A stretch of 64,000 bases of DNA from NCBI RefSeq assembly GCF_008579165.1, contig NZ_BKCN01000003.1; one strand, written 5' to 3'. Positions 45,004-54,632 of this stretch are shown here, piece after piece; position 1 is the stretch's first letter; each line of letters opens with the position of its first letter. The notes under the pieces were generated by a model. It did not search any database. It was not told the DNA's origin and saw only the letters and a program-made list of their open reading frames with translations. The translations under genes and the position numbers were made by a program. Source of the DNA: Iodidimonas nitroreducens. GTDB lineage: Bacteria; Pseudomonadota; Alphaproteobacteria; Sphingomonadales; Rhodothalassiaceae.

Positions 45004-46103
45004 AGCGCATCCTCATAACCCCAATGGCGGATATGGTCGCCCCAGCGATCCATCAGTTTCTGGCGCAGATCAGGCGGGGCGGTGAAGCTGTTTTTCTGAT
45101 AATCGGCAACCGAGCCAAGATAGCGTTCAAACACCGGGCGGGCGGCAGCAAAACCATCCATGTCGAGGCGATCATAAATATGGCCGATTTCAGCCATGGG
45201 ATCGGCCTGGAAAGCATCAAAGCTTAATTCATGAAATTGATGGGCGGGCAGATCGGCGGTTTCCCGGCGCAGATTGTGCATCATCCGATCATAGGTCGCC
45301 AAAATGATCTCATCGATATCCAGATGCCCGTAATCCTGCAGGGCAAATTGCGCAAACAGGGCTTGATAGAAATTGCGCATGGATAAAAACACCTTCGCCG
45401 GATTGCGATGGATGTGGATGAATTTGGCATCCGGCCACAGGGCGCGCAATTGGGCCGGGCGCGCAGTATAAACCGGATTTTTGATCAAAAGCTGGCGGCC
45501 CGGTTGGGCGATGGAGAGCTTTTTATAAAACAGACGCAAAATGCCTTCCCATTGGGTGCGTTCCTTAGCGCTTACACCATCAAGAAACACCCCCGATTGG
45601 AAATAGTCGTCAAATTTTTGGGGATAATAAAGCCCGTGATAAAAAGACAGCGCCGACATATTGGCGAGGGCGATTTCATCTTCCTGCGGAGAATCCGCAT
45701 CCACCCGCACCCGATCAATATAGCGATGTTCTGGCAGCTTTTTCACGAGCAATGGTTCGAGCGCCCGGCCCAAAAGCAGAAAATCCCATGGCAAAGCAGT
45801 GGCAAAGGGGGAAACATAGCCAAAGCGATCAGATTTCGAGAGCACATTATAAAGATGGGTCGTGCCTGATCGCCAATGCCCCAAAATAAAAATCGGTGCC
45901 TGATGATCTCCAGCTTTGGGGCGCAGGGCCAAGGTGCCGCGCTCGATCAGGGAAAAAGGCAGCCGCCCCAGTGCTGCCCCGAATGCGGCCAGCATTTTCA
46001 TCCGGGCATGGGGGGCAAGCCCGCCCGAACGTCGCCACACGGTCCACAGCGTTGCAAGATTGGCACCATAAAGCGGATGGGATGGATCAGCCTTTTTCGA
46101 CAT
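45000..46103 (-). CDS. Sulfotransferase family protein
   Basis: About 367 aa from the ATG at 46103. The PAPS 5'-phosphosulfate loop is GHWRSGTTHLYN (about 73-84) and the 3'-phosphate segment is HIHRNPAKVFLSM (near 233). Family members move sulfate from PAPS to sugars, lipids or peptides. An upstream in-frame ATG at 46172 adds 23 residues lacking family resemblance, while GAAAAGG before 46103 is a fair ribosome-binding site. It overlaps the next gene (ATGA at 45000-45003). Confidence 0.88.
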   Translation of the reverse strand: MSKKADPSHPLYGANLATLWTVWRRSGGLAPHARMKMLAAFGAALGRLPFSLIERGTLALRPKAGDHQAPIFILGHWRSGTTHLYNVLSKSDRFGYVSPFATALPWDFLLLGRALEPLLVKKLPEHRYIDRVRVDADSPQEDEIALANMSALSFYHGLYYPQKFDDYFQSGVFLDGVSAKERTQWEGILRLFYKKLSIAQPGRQLLIKNPVYTARPAQLRALWPDAKFIHIHRNPAKVFLSMRNFYQALFAQFALQDYGHLDIDEIILATYDRMMHNLRRETADLPAHQFHELSFDAFQADPMAEIGHIYDRLDMDGFAAARPVFERYLGSVADYQKNSFTAPPDLRQKLMDRWGDHIRHWGYEDAL

Positions 46104-46359
46104 AAAAGCAGGGCCTTTTCGGGGCAGGGGATGCGATAGACCTGTGATCGCCCCGGTGGGGCCGCTTGTCAAGCCAAGGCCATATCACAGCCCGGCGATA
46201 TTTGGAAAAAAAGCCAAAGAAAAAGACCGGGGAAAAAGGCTGGGGAAAAACAGCTTTGTGCACCATTTATCCTTTGCGCGGATCATGAAGCACGATAAGA
46301 AACATTTGATAGGCAGAGCCTTGTGGAAATACAACCCTTGGAAGATGAGGAGACGGCCC

Positions 46360-46983
46360 ATGTCCCAGCCCGAAAACACCCCAAAACCAAAAGGCGATGT
46401 GCGGCCCATTTTTCCGGCAGGCGCGGTGGTTCGCTATGAAAATCCTGATCACAAGGCGATAGCGGTGGATGATCTGCACTATGAGCCGAATTTTGGCTCG
46501 ATCACGGAATCAACCAGCCAGAACCGTAATATCTTGAAGGAAGATCGCTTCCGGGCTTTGGCGAAATTTCTCGATGGCTGTGTGAAAGATTGTCTCGATC
46601 ATGTGTATTGCTATGATTATGAAGCCTTTTCCATCGTTCATGCGTGGGTCAACCGGGCTCCTGAAGGCGGCTATCAGCGGATGCATCAGCATGGCAATTC
46701 GATATTAAGCGGGGTTTATTATCTGAAGGCGGATCGCCAGAACAGCGCGCCTTTGATGTTTGAAAAGCCGGAAATCAACACGCAACCTTATCTGGCGATT
46801 GCCTCAAAGCAGCAAAATATCTTCACTGCCAATCGCATCGCCTATCCATCGCAATCGGGGATTTGCTATCTTTTTCCCAGCCAGATCCGTCATGGCTATG
46901 AAACCCCCACCAAAGGCGGTGAGCGGATCAGCCTTGCTTTCAATGTGATGCTTTCGGGGGTGGGATCGTTTTATCGGATTTAG
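46360..46983 (+). CDS. 2OG-Fe(II) oxygenase family protein (TIGR02466-like)
   Basis: A 207-aa protein. The Fe ligands appear in HQHGNSILSGVYYLK (about 113, His-x-His) and the C-terminal LFPSQIRHGYE, with ERISLAFNV as the strand that normally holds the 2-oxoglutarate arginine. The substrate is not known. The ATG at 46360 has GAGGAG 8 bases upstream. It converges with erpA 10 bases away. Confidence 0.83.
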   Translation: MSQPENTPKPKGDVRPIFPAGAVVRYENPDHKAIAVDDLHYEPNFGSITESTSQNRNILKEDRFRALAKFLDGCVKDCLDHVYCYDYEAFSIVHAWVNRAPEGGYQRMHQHGNSILSGVYYLKADRQNSAPLMFEKPEINTQPYLAIASKQQNIFTANRIAYPSQSGICYLFPSQIRHGYETPTKGGERISLAFNVMLSGVGSFYRI

Positions 46984-46993
46984 GGTCAGGTGA

Positions 46994-47335
46994 TCACACC
47001 GAAAAAGATGATCCGCAGCCGCAGGATGATTCGGCATTGGGATTTTTGACCTGAAAGGACGCGCCGATCAGATCTTCAACATAATCCACCTGCGCCCCCA
47101 GCACATAAAGCAGGGACATATCATCCACCAAAACCTTCACCCCATGCTGATTGGATGCGATATCGCCGGGTTCGGACTCTTTGGCCAGATCGAATTTATA
47201 GCTGAAGCCTGAACAGCCGCCGCCCGCCACCGAAATGCGAAAGGCCAGGCCATCTTCGCCTTCGCTGGCAATCATCTGCTTGAGCCGGCTGGCAGCTTTT
47301 TCGGTCAGGGTCACGGGGGCGGGCGCATCAGCCAT
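46994..47335 (-). CDS. erpA: Iron-sulfur cluster insertion protein ErpA (A-type carrier)
   Basis: A 113-aa A-type carrier that delivers Fe-S clusters to apoproteins. It starts VTLTEKAASRLKQMI, and the three cluster cysteines are in GGCSGF (about 40) and ESSCGCGSSF near the C-terminus. Whether ErpA or IscA is a matter of convention; position beside dgt-argS is the usual one for ErpA in this class. It is divergent from dgt. Confidence 0.93.
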   Translation of the reverse strand: MADAPAPVTLTEKAASRLKQMIASEGEDGLAFRISVAGGGCSGFSYKFDLAKESEPGDIASNQHGVKVLVDDMSLLYVLGAQVDYVEDLIGASFQVKNPNAESSCGCGSSFSV

Positions 47336-47383
47336 GGTCGGGTTTCACCTCTATTGCAGGATCAGTGTACAGCAAAGCATCTC

Positions 47384-47399
47384 ACCCTAGATTTAGGGT
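47384..47399. promoter_or_regulatory. Palindrome ACCCTA-GATT-TAGGGT between erpA and dgt
   Basis: A perfect 16-bp inverted repeat with a 4-base centre in the divergent promoter region, 49 bases from the erpA start. It could be an operator; it does not match a regulator I know. It is followed by short repeats of GATGGGCATCT (47428-47450). Confidence 0.3.
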
Positions 47400-47487
47400 T
47401 TCGATGCCATCTGTCAATGTATCTGATGGGCATCTGATGGGCACCAGATGGATTGCGCCCCGGCGAAAGAGCCGATAAGCATGGCGG

Positions 47488-48714
47488 ATGAGCAGTTCGC
47501 ACCAAAACGCGCCGCATCTGGCGATGGAAATTTTGCTGGCCCCCTATGCATCACGGGGCAGCCAAAGCCGTGGCCGCCTTGTGCCCGAGGGCGAAAGCGC
47601 CACGCGCTCGGTTTTCCAAAGGGATCGGGATCGCATCATCCATTCTTCGGCCTTTCGCCGGTTGAAACACAAAACGCAGGTTTTCGTGTATCATGAAGGC
47701 GATCATTTCCGAACCCGGCTCACCCACAGCATCGAAGTTTCCCAGATCGCCCGGGCCTTGGCGCGGTCTTTGCGGCTGAATGAAGATCTGGCCGAAGCGC
47801 TGGCGCTGGCCCATGATCTGGGCCATCCGCCTTTTGGCCATGCGGGCGAAACCGCATTGGATCAGGCCATGGCCCCTTATGAAGGCTTTGATCATAATGC
47901 CCAGACCCTGCGGCTGGTGACCAGCCTTGAACGCCGCTATGCCGCTTTCGATGGGCTCAATCTGTGTTGGGAAACCCTTGAAGGTTTGGCCAAGCATAAT
48001 GGCCCCCTGGTGGAAAGCCCCATCGATCCGGCGCATCCCCCCGCCGCCTTGCCCTTTGGCTTTCGCGATTATCTGCCCGTGCAGGATCTGGAATTGCATA
48101 GCTGGCCGGGTGCCGAAGCGCAGGTGGCCGCCATTGCCGATGATGTGGCCTATAATAATCACGATATCGATGATGGTTTGCGGGCGGGGCTGTTTTCCCT
48201 TGATGATCTCGCCGCTGTTCCCTTTGTGGCCGAAAGCCTGCACGAGATCGACAAAGCCTATCCCGATCACCCCCAAAGCGTGCGCATTCATGAATTGGTG
48301 CGCCGCCTGATCGGGCGGATGACCGATGATATTTTGGCCGAATCACAAGCGCGGATCGCGGCGCTTGATCCGGCTTCGGTGGAAGATATCCGTGCGGCAG
48401 GCCATGCGGTGATCGGCTTTTCCGATGAGATGCAGCAGGCGGTGAATGGCTTGCGGGCTTTTTTGTTTCACAATATGTATCGGCATCGCTCGGTGCGGCG
48501 CACCACATCCAAGGCAAAAAGGGTGGTGCGCGATCTGTTTGATTTGTATATGAGCGAGCCTGAGCTTTTGCCTGCTGAATGGGCCCGGCGCGCCCATGGG
48601 CCCAACAGCACCGAAACGGCGCGGGCGGTTGCCGATTTTATCGGCGGCATGACCGATCGTTTCGCCCTGCGCGATCATGAAAAACTCTTTACCATATCGG
48701 CAATTCACATATGA
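47488..48714 (+). CDS. dgt: Deoxyguanosinetriphosphate triphosphohydrolase-like protein
   Basis: A 408-aa HD-domain enzyme that removes triphosphate from dNTPs. The HD residues are in FRTRLTHSIEVSQIARALAR, AHDLGHPPFGHAG (about 107) and IADDVAYNNHDIDDGLRAG near 214. The core also shows RRLKHKTQVF. The start ATG at 47488 or the ATG at 47524 (MEILLAPYAS) is possible. The stop overlaps the argS ATG by four bases (ATGA). Confidence 0.92.
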   Translation: MSSSHQNAPHLAMEILLAPYASRGSQSRGRLVPEGESATRSVFQRDRDRIIHSSAFRRLKHKTQVFVYHEGDHFRTRLTHSIEVSQIARALARSLRLNEDLAEALALAHDLGHPPFGHAGETALDQAMAPYEGFDHNAQTLRLVTSLERRYAAFDGLNLCWETLEGLAKHNGPLVESPIDPAHPPAALPFGFRDYLPVQDLELHSWPGAEAQVAAIADDVAYNNHDIDDGLRAGLFSLDDLAAVPFVAESLHEIDKAYPDHPQSVRIHELVRRLIGRMTDDILAESQARIAALDPASVEDIRAAGHAVIGFSDEMQQAVNGLRAFLFHNMYRHRSVRRTTSKAKRVVRDLFDLYMSEPELLPAEWARRAHGPNSTETARAVADFIGGMTDRFALRDHEKLFTISAIHI

Positions 48715-50465
48715 ATGTATTCGCACATTTCCAAAGCCTTTTGACCACCGCCATCAAGGAAAGCGCGGCGGAAGGCTTTTTGCCCCCGGACCTTGATCTC
48801 GGCCCGGTCACCGCAGAACCGCCCCGCGATCCCGATCATGGGGATGTGGCCAGCAATGCGGCTTTGGTGCTGGCCAAACCGGCGGGCAAAAATCCCCGCC
48901 AGATCGCCGAGGATCTATCGGCCAGATTGCGCAGGGTGCCCGATGTGGTGGAGGTGGATGTGGCTGGACCGGGCTTTATCAATCTGCGCTTTTCCCAAGC
49001 CTTCTGGCAGCGCGCTTTGGCCGCCATCTTGCGGGTGGGGACCGATTTTGGTTCCTCATCCATGGGGGCCGGGGGGGCTGTGAATGTGGAATATGTCTCG
49101 GCCAATCCCACCGGTCCAATGCATGTGGGCCATGTGCGCGGGGCCGTGGTGGGCGATGCTTTGGCCAATCTTCTGGCAAAAGCCGGGTTCAGCGTGACCC
49201 GGGAATATTATAATAATGATGCGGGCAGCCAGATCGATGTTTTGGCGCAATCGGCCTATCTGCGCTATTGCGAAGCCCGGGGGCGCGCGGTCGATAGCAT
49301 CCCCGAAGGCCTTTATCCCGGCGATTATCTGGTGCCCGTGGGGCAGGCCCTGGCCGAACTCCATGGGGATGCCTGGCTTGATCAGCCCTCGGATATGTGG
49401 CTGGAGCCGATCCGCAGCTTTGCCACCGAGGCGATGATGGCCATGATCCGCGAGGATCTGGCGGCCTTGGGGATCACCCATGAGGTGTTTTTTTCGGAAC
49501 GCAGCCTGCATCAATCGGGCCGCATCGATGAAACCATCGCCTGGCTGGAAAAGGAAGGCTATGTTTATGAAGGGGTTTTAGAACCCCCCAAGGGCAAAAA
49601 GCTCGAAGATTGGGAACCCCGGCCGCAAACCCTGTTTCGGGCCAGCCGCTTTGGCGATGATAGCGACAGGCCGTTGAAAAAATCGGATGGCAGCTACACC
49701 TATTTTGCCGCCGATATTGCCTATCATTATGATAAATTCATCCGTGGCTTCAATCATATGGTGCTGGTTTTGGGGGCCGATCATGCAGGCTATGCCAAGC
49801 GCATGGAAGCCGCGGTGAAGGCGCTATCGGGGGGCAAGGCCATTTATGATGTGCGCTTTTGCCAGCTTGTGCGGCTTTTTCGCAATGGCGAACCGGTGAA
49901 GATGTCGAAACGGGCGGGCACCTTCATCACCTTGCGCGAAGTGGTGGATGAGGTGGGCGCAGGTGCTGTGCGCTTCATGATGCTGATGCGCAAGAATGAT
50001 GCGACTTTGGATTTCGATTTCACCAAAGTCAAAGAGCAATCGAAAGATAACCCCGTCTTTTATGTGCAATATGCCCATGCCCGGGTGCAATCGGCTTTGC
50101 GCAAGGGCGAGGACACGTTTCCCCATGCGTGTTTTGATGATGCGGCACTCGAAAGCGCCGATCTTGGCCTTTTGCAAACCCCGGCAGAAATCGCCCTGAT
50201 CCAGCGTTTGGCGCTTTGGCCGCGTTTGATCGAAACGGCGGCAGTCGCCCATGAGGCCCATCGCGTTGCTTTTTATCTTTCCGACGTGGCATCCGATTTT
50301 CATAGCCTTTACAATCAGGGTAATGATGATCCGGGGCGTCGGTTCATTTTGGAAGATCATGAAGATCTGAGCCTTGCGCGCCTTGCTTTGGTACGGGCTA
50401 CGGGATTGGTGATCGCTTCGGGCCTTGCTGTTTTGGGCGTTGAACCGCTTGATGAAATGCACTGA
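48711..50465 (+). CDS. argS: Arginyl-tRNA synthetase
   Basis: It charges tRNA-Arg; 584 aa, full length. The N-terminal Add1 domain leads into the HIGH motif as HVGH (about 139, PTGPMHVGHVRG), then KMSKR near 397. The DALR anticodon domain ends the protein (YAHARVQSALR, then FYLSDVASDFHSLYNQG). Family-typical throughout and unbroken. Coupled to dgt by overlap. Confidence 0.97.
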   Translation: MNVFAHFQSLLTTAIKESAAEGFLPPDLDLGPVTAEPPRDPDHGDVASNAALVLAKPAGKNPRQIAEDLSARLRRVPDVVEVDVAGPGFINLRFSQAFWQRALAAILRVGTDFGSSSMGAGGAVNVEYVSANPTGPMHVGHVRGAVVGDALANLLAKAGFSVTREYYNNDAGSQIDVLAQSAYLRYCEARGRAVDSIPEGLYPGDYLVPVGQALAELHGDAWLDQPSDMWLEPIRSFATEAMMAMIREDLAALGITHEVFFSERSLHQSGRIDETIAWLEKEGYVYEGVLEPPKGKKLEDWEPRPQTLFRASRFGDDSDRPLKKSDGSYTYFAADIAYHYDKFIRGFNHMVLVLGADHAGYAKRMEAAVKALSGGKAIYDVRFCQLVRLFRNGEPVKMSKRAGTFITLREVVDEVGAGAVRFMMLMRKNDATLDFDFTKVKEQSKDNPVFYVQYAHARVQSALRKGEDTFPHACFDDAALESADLGLLQTPAEIALIQRLALWPRLIETAAVAHEAHRVAFYLSDVASDFHSLYNQGNDDPGRRFILEDHEDLSLARLALVRATGLVIASGLAVLGVEPLDEMH

Positions 50466-50503
50466 TATATTTGGGGAGGGGCCAAAGGCCCGATGGATGT
50501 GCG

Positions 50504-51361
50504 ATGGTAAATGATAATGACGCACCGGCCGATGAAGCGGCCAATGAACGAGCCAAAGAGCAAACGCCGCCATGGCTTCAGCCCGTGGATGAAGCGGTGG
50601 CCGAACCGCCCGCCCAAGGCATCGCGGCCATTTTCGCGTTGATCCCAAAGCCCTTGCTGGCGGCTTTGTCTTTGGGTGTGATCGCCCTTTTTGGGGGGCT
50701 GATCTGGATGCTTTATGATCAGCAGGAACAAGGCGGCGAAGTGGTGCGGCTGTCTGCTCCTGATGGCCCAACCAAGATCGAACCGCAAGATCGCGGCGGG
50801 ATGCAGGTGCCCCATCAGGATAAGCTGGTGTTCAATCGGGTGACCGGGGAGCGCTTGAGCACCGATGTCACCTTACGCGCAGGGGCGGAAACAGCGCTGG
50901 AAAAACCGAAAATCCCCGATATTGCTCCCCTTGAAACCGAGGCTCCGGCAGAGATCAGCGCAGAAATCAGCGCAGAAATCAGCGAAGCCAGCGCCGCAGA
51001 GGTGGTGGAGGCTGAGGTTCAAGCTGAAACTAAAGCCGAGGAAACGTCTCAAACTGACCAGATAACGGCGTCGGCTGATCCTGCTAAAGTGGCTTCAGCG
51101 GGCCTGCCCAAGGATTTATGGGCGATCCAGATCGCAGCTTTTCGGATGAAAAATGATGCGGTGGCCTGGATGGTGAAAACCAAATATGATCATGCCAAGG
51201 TGTTTGGCGGACTGGCATCTGAAATCGTTGAGACAAAGCGGGATATGGCAACTTATTATCGCGTGCGTTTTGGCTCTTTTCCAGATCGATCCGCCGCCCT
51301 TGCCAAATGTGATGAGGCAAAATCGGTTGGTTTGAATTGTATTGTGGTGACACCCCGGTGA
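50504..51361 (+). CDS. SPOR-domain membrane protein
   Basis: A 285-aa protein with one transmembrane helix near residues 62-82 (LAALSLGVIALFGGLIWML) and a C-terminal SPOR domain (about 210-285, LWAIQIAAFRMKNDAVAW to CIVVTPR) that binds denuded septal peptidoglycan. The middle is an acidic linker with a 12-bp repeat (50948-50983, the AEIS repeat). The ATG at 50504 is the best in-frame start. The stop overlaps the nagZ GTG. Confidence 0.88.
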   Translation: MVNDNDAPADEAANERAKEQTPPWLQPVDEAVAEPPAQGIAAIFALIPKPLLAALSLGVIALFGGLIWMLYDQQEQGGEVVRLSAPDGPTKIEPQDRGGMQVPHQDKLVFNRVTGERLSTDVTLRAGAETALEKPKIPDIAPLETEAPAEISAEISAEISEASAAEVVEAEVQAETKAEETSQTDQITASADPAKVASAGLPKDLWAIQIAAFRMKNDAVAWMVKTKYDHAKVFGGLASEIVETKRDMATYYRVRFGSFPDRSAALAKCDEAKSVGLNCIVVTPR

Positions 51362-52377
51362 CGCGCAGAAAACCCATCATTGTCGGGGCGGCAGGTCCTG
51401 AACTGACCGCAGAGGAAAAAGCCCTTTTTGCCGAAGAACGCCCGGCGGGGCTGATCCTGTTTCGGCGCAATTGTGCCGATCCGGCGCAGCTTGGCGATCT
51501 GGTGGCATCTTTTCGCGCAGCGGTCGAGGATGATCAGGCGCTGGTGCTGATCGATCAGGAAGGCGGGCGGGTGGCCCGGCTCACCCCACCCCATTGGCGG
51601 GCCATGCCCCCGGCGGCCTTTTTTGGCCGCATCGCCGCCGAAGATTTCATCGAAGCCGCCGCCGCCCTGCAATTGGCCACCACCTTGGTTTCCAGCGAAT
51701 TGCGGGCCATGGGGATCACGGTCAATTGTGCCCCGGTGCTCGATCTTGCCTGGCCCCATGCCCATGATATTATCGGTGATCGGGCTTTTAGTGCTGATCG
51801 TGACATGGTGAGCCGCCTGGGGCGGGTGAGCATGGATGCGATGATTGCCGCCGGGGTGCTGCCGGTGATCAAGCATATCCCCGGGCATGGCCGGGCGATG
51901 GCCGATAGCCATCTGGCGTTGCCTTTTGTGGATGCCGATATGGATAGCCTGTGCGAAACCGATTTCGCCCCCTTCGAGGCTTTGGCCGATGCCCCGATGG
52001 CGATGACCGCCCATATCCGCTATGGGGCGATCGACCCCGATCTGCCCATCACCTTGTCGAAAAAAGGCATCGAAGATGTGATCCGGGGCGATATCGGTTT
52101 TGATGGCGTGCTTTTATCCGATGATATCACTATGAAGGCGCTGGATGGCCCGATGCCCCAACGCGCCGTTCTGGCGCTTGAGGCGGGCTGCGATCTGGTC
52201 TTGCATTGTTCGGGGGATTGGGCCGAGGCCCGGACGGTTCTGGATGCGGTGACGCCGATTTCCTCTGAAAGTGCGCGGCGCATTTCAGATGCCCTGGGGC
52301 GCATCGCATCGCCGGTTGAGGCTGATCTCGATAATGCCAGCGCCCGGCTTTCGCAGTTGATCCGGGCCTGGTCATGA
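51358..52377 (+). CDS. nagZ: Beta-N-acetylhexosaminidase
   Basis: A 339-aa glycoside hydrolase family 3 enzyme that removes GlcNAc from muropeptides in peptidoglycan recycling. The catalytic His/Asp pair is in KHIPGHGRAMADSHLALP (about 171-188) and the nucleophile Asp is in LLSDDITMKAL. The GTG at 51358 overlaps the SPOR stop, so the genes are coupled. In some species this step sets AmpC beta-lactamase induction, but no such genes are seen here. Confidence 0.93.
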   Translation: MTRRKPIIVGAAGPELTAEEKALFAEERPAGLILFRRNCADPAQLGDLVASFRAAVEDDQALVLIDQEGGRVARLTPPHWRAMPPAAFFGRIAAEDFIEAAAALQLATTLVSSELRAMGITVNCAPVLDLAWPHAHDIIGDRAFSADRDMVSRLGRVSMDAMIAAGVLPVIKHIPGHGRAMADSHLALPFVDADMDSLCETDFAPFEALADAPMAMTAHIRYGAIDPDLPITLSKKGIEDVIRGDIGFDGVLLSDDITMKALDGPMPQRAVLALEAGCDLVLHCSGDWAEARTVLDAVTPISSESARRISDALGRIASPVEADLDNASARLSQLIRAWS

Positions 52378-52402
52378 GCGGGATGGCAAAGGATCGGATG
52401 TG

Positions 52403-53089
52403 ATGGAATTTGGCGAGATCATCGCCCGTATTGCCGTGTGGGTTTTGCCGGTGTTGCTGGCCATTACCCTTCATGAAGCGGCCCATGGCTATGTGGCCTT
52501 ATTGAATGGCGATGATACCGCCAAGCGGGCCGGGCGGGTTTCGGCCAATCCTTTGGTGCATATCGATCCCTTTGGCACGGTCTTGCTGCCCTTGATCCTG
52601 ATCGTTCTGACCGGCTTTGCTTTTGGCTATGCAAAGCCGGTTCCGGTGGATTTTGGCCGTCTGCGCCATCCGCGCCGGGATATGATTTTGGTGGCTTTGG
52701 CGGGGCCGGGGGCCAATCTTGTGATGGCCATCATAGCGGCGGTGCTGTTGCCGGTGGCGGGGGGCATCGGGGGCGGCTTTGGCAATTGGCTGCTCAACAT
52801 GCTGCATGTGATGGTGTTTTTCAATTGCCTGATCGCCATTTTCAATATGCTGCCCATCCCCCCCCTTGATGGCGGGCGGGTGATGGTGGGGCTTTTGCCT
52901 TATGCCTTGGCCTGGCGCTATGCGCAGCTTGAACGCTTTGGCCTTTTCATCGTGGTGGGGGGGCTGTTTTTACTGCCCATGCTCACCCGGCAATTGGGGC
53001 TGGATTTCGATCCGGGGCGCACGCTTTTGCTGGTACCCAGCCAATGGCTTTATGATGGGCTTTTGGCGACCATCAGGATGGGATTATGA
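52403..53089 (+). CDS. Site-2 protease family membrane metallopeptidase
   Basis: A 228-aa membrane zinc protease of the M50 YwhC-like group. The zinc helix HEAAHG is at about residue 23 and the third ligand in PIPPLDGGRVMVG near 152. Five to six hydrophobic segments are apparent. This nagZ/scpA-linked member has no defined substrate. ATG at 52403; a GTG at 52400 is next to it. Confidence 0.9.
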   Translation: MEFGEIIARIAVWVLPVLLAITLHEAAHGYVALLNGDDTAKRAGRVSANPLVHIDPFGTVLLPLILIVLTGFAFGYAKPVPVDFGRLRHPRRDMILVALAGPGANLVMAIIAAVLLPVAGGIGGGFGNWLLNMLHVMVFFNCLIAIFNMLPIPPLDGGRVMVGLLPYALAWRYAQLERFGLFIVVGGLFLLPMLTRQLGLDFDPGRTLLLVPSQWLYDGLLATIRMGL

Positions 53090-53900
53090 GTTCCTATCCC
53101 CCATCGGATGAGAAGGCCCCGCGCCCGCCATCGGGCGACAGGGCGGATGATGGGGATGAGGCGCTTGTTCTTGATGTTGAAGGATTTGAGGGCCCGCTTG
53201 ATGTTCTGCTGCTTTTGGCGCGCAGTCAAAAGCTTGATCTGGCCAAAATCTCGATCCTTGATCTGGTGGAACAATATCTGCCTTTATGGCCCGGGCGCGG
53301 CGTTTGCGGCTGGAATTGGCGGCGGATTATCTGGTGATGGCAGCGTGGCTTGCCTATTTGAAATCACGGCTTTTATTGCCTCGCCATGATGATGAAGACG
53401 AGCCAAGCGCCGAAGAGATGGCCCTGCGCCTTCAGATGCGCCTGCAAAGGCTGGATGCCATGCGCGAAGCCGGAGCGGCCCTGATGGGGCACGACAGGCT
53501 GGGCCGTGATGTGCATCCCCGGGGCGCCCCCGAAGGGCTGCGGGTGGATCGTCATGCCCTTTATGATCTGAGCTTTTATGATCTTTTGCGCGCTTATGCC
53601 GATCTTTCGGTGCGCGCCACGGTGCACTCCATTCATATCCCAAGGCGCCCGGTTTATTCTTTGGAAGAGGCGATCAAGCGGCTGAATGATCTGATGGGCA
53701 GTGCTTTCAATTGGACAACTTTGCGCGATTTTTTGCCGCAGAATATTGATGATCCGCGCTTGCGCCGGTCGGCTTTGGCCAGCATGTTTGTGGCAAGCCT
53801 TGAACTGGCCCGCACGGGTCAGGCCGAATTGCAGCAGATGGAGCCTTATGGCCCGCTTTATCTGCGCCGCCCCGCCCATAGCCCCATATTTGATCGCTGA
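53086..53900 (+). CDS. scpA: Segregation and condensation protein A
   Basis: About 271 aa after repair. With ScpB and SMC it forms condensin, which compacts and separates chromosomes. The kleisin N-terminal part is EGFEGPLDVLLLLARSQKLDL. The frame breaks at 53280: CTGCC should be CTGGCC, restoring EQYLAFMARARRLRLE. The C-terminal winged helix ends in HSPIFDR. The ATGA overlap with the previous gene and the 9-bp gap to scpB show the operon. Confidence 0.93.
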
Positions 53901-53909
53901 TATGCCGAT

Positions 53910-54632
53910 ATGATGACGGAAAAGCCGCAATCTGAAACCGAGGATGCGCCATCGCCCGATATTTTGCGGATGGTGGAAGCGCTGATTTTTGCCGCCGAGC
54001 ATCCCTTGAATGTGCAGCAATTACAAGATCGCTTGCCTGCCGGAACGGTGATGGATGCGGTGGAGCAGGCTTTGGCCGTGTTGCAGGCAAGCTATCGCGG
54101 GCATGGGATCAGTCTGGAGCAGGTGGGCGGCGGCTATCAGTTTCGCACGGCATCCGATCTTGCCTTTTTGCTGCGTCAGGATGTATCCGAACCGCGCAAA
54201 TTATCGCGGGCGGCGGTGGAAACTCTGGCGATCATTGCCTATCATCAGCCGGTGACCCGGGCGGATATCGAGGATATAAGGGGCGTTGGCCTGTCGCGGG
54301 GCACTTTGGATGTTTTGCTGGAAGCGGGATGGGTGCGGCCCCGGGGGCGTCGGCGCTCCCCCGGTCGGCCTTTGATGTTTGGCACCAGCGATGCCTTTCT
54401 CACCCATTTTGGCCTCGGGTCGATTGATGATCTGCCCGGATTGGCGGAATTGAAGGCGGCGGGCCTGCTCGATAGTGTTGATGATGCTTTGGCGCGATTG
54501 GAAGCATCCGCCCGCGAAGACGCGGCGATGGCGCCGGATGATGAGGGGGATGGGCAAACCGATCTTGAGGAGGTGATCGCCCGTCATGCTGCGAAAAACG
54601 GCGATCCCGACCTTGCGGAGGATGAGGAATGA
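53910..54632 (+). CDS. scpB: Segregation and condensation protein B
   Basis: A 240-aa protein with two winged-helix domains, partner of ScpA. MVEALIFAAEHPLNVQQL opens the first, and the signature YHQPVTRADIEDIRGVGLSRGTLDVL and RGRRRSPGRPLMFGTSDAFL lie near 110-155. A 70-residue acidic tail extends beyond the second domain. Its stop overlaps the ATG of the ABC ATPase gene. Confidence 0.95.
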   Translation: MMTEKPQSETEDAPSPDILRMVEALIFAAEHPLNVQQLQDRLPAGTVMDAVEQALAVLQASYRGHGISLEQVGGGYQFRTASDLAFLLRQDVSEPRKLSRAAVETLAIIAYHQPVTRADIEDIRGVGLSRGTLDVLLEAGWVRPRGRRRSPGRPLMFGTSDAFLTHFGLGSIDDLPGLAELKAAGLLDSVDDALARLEASAREDAAMAPDDEGDGQTDLEEVIARHAAKNGDPDLAEDEE

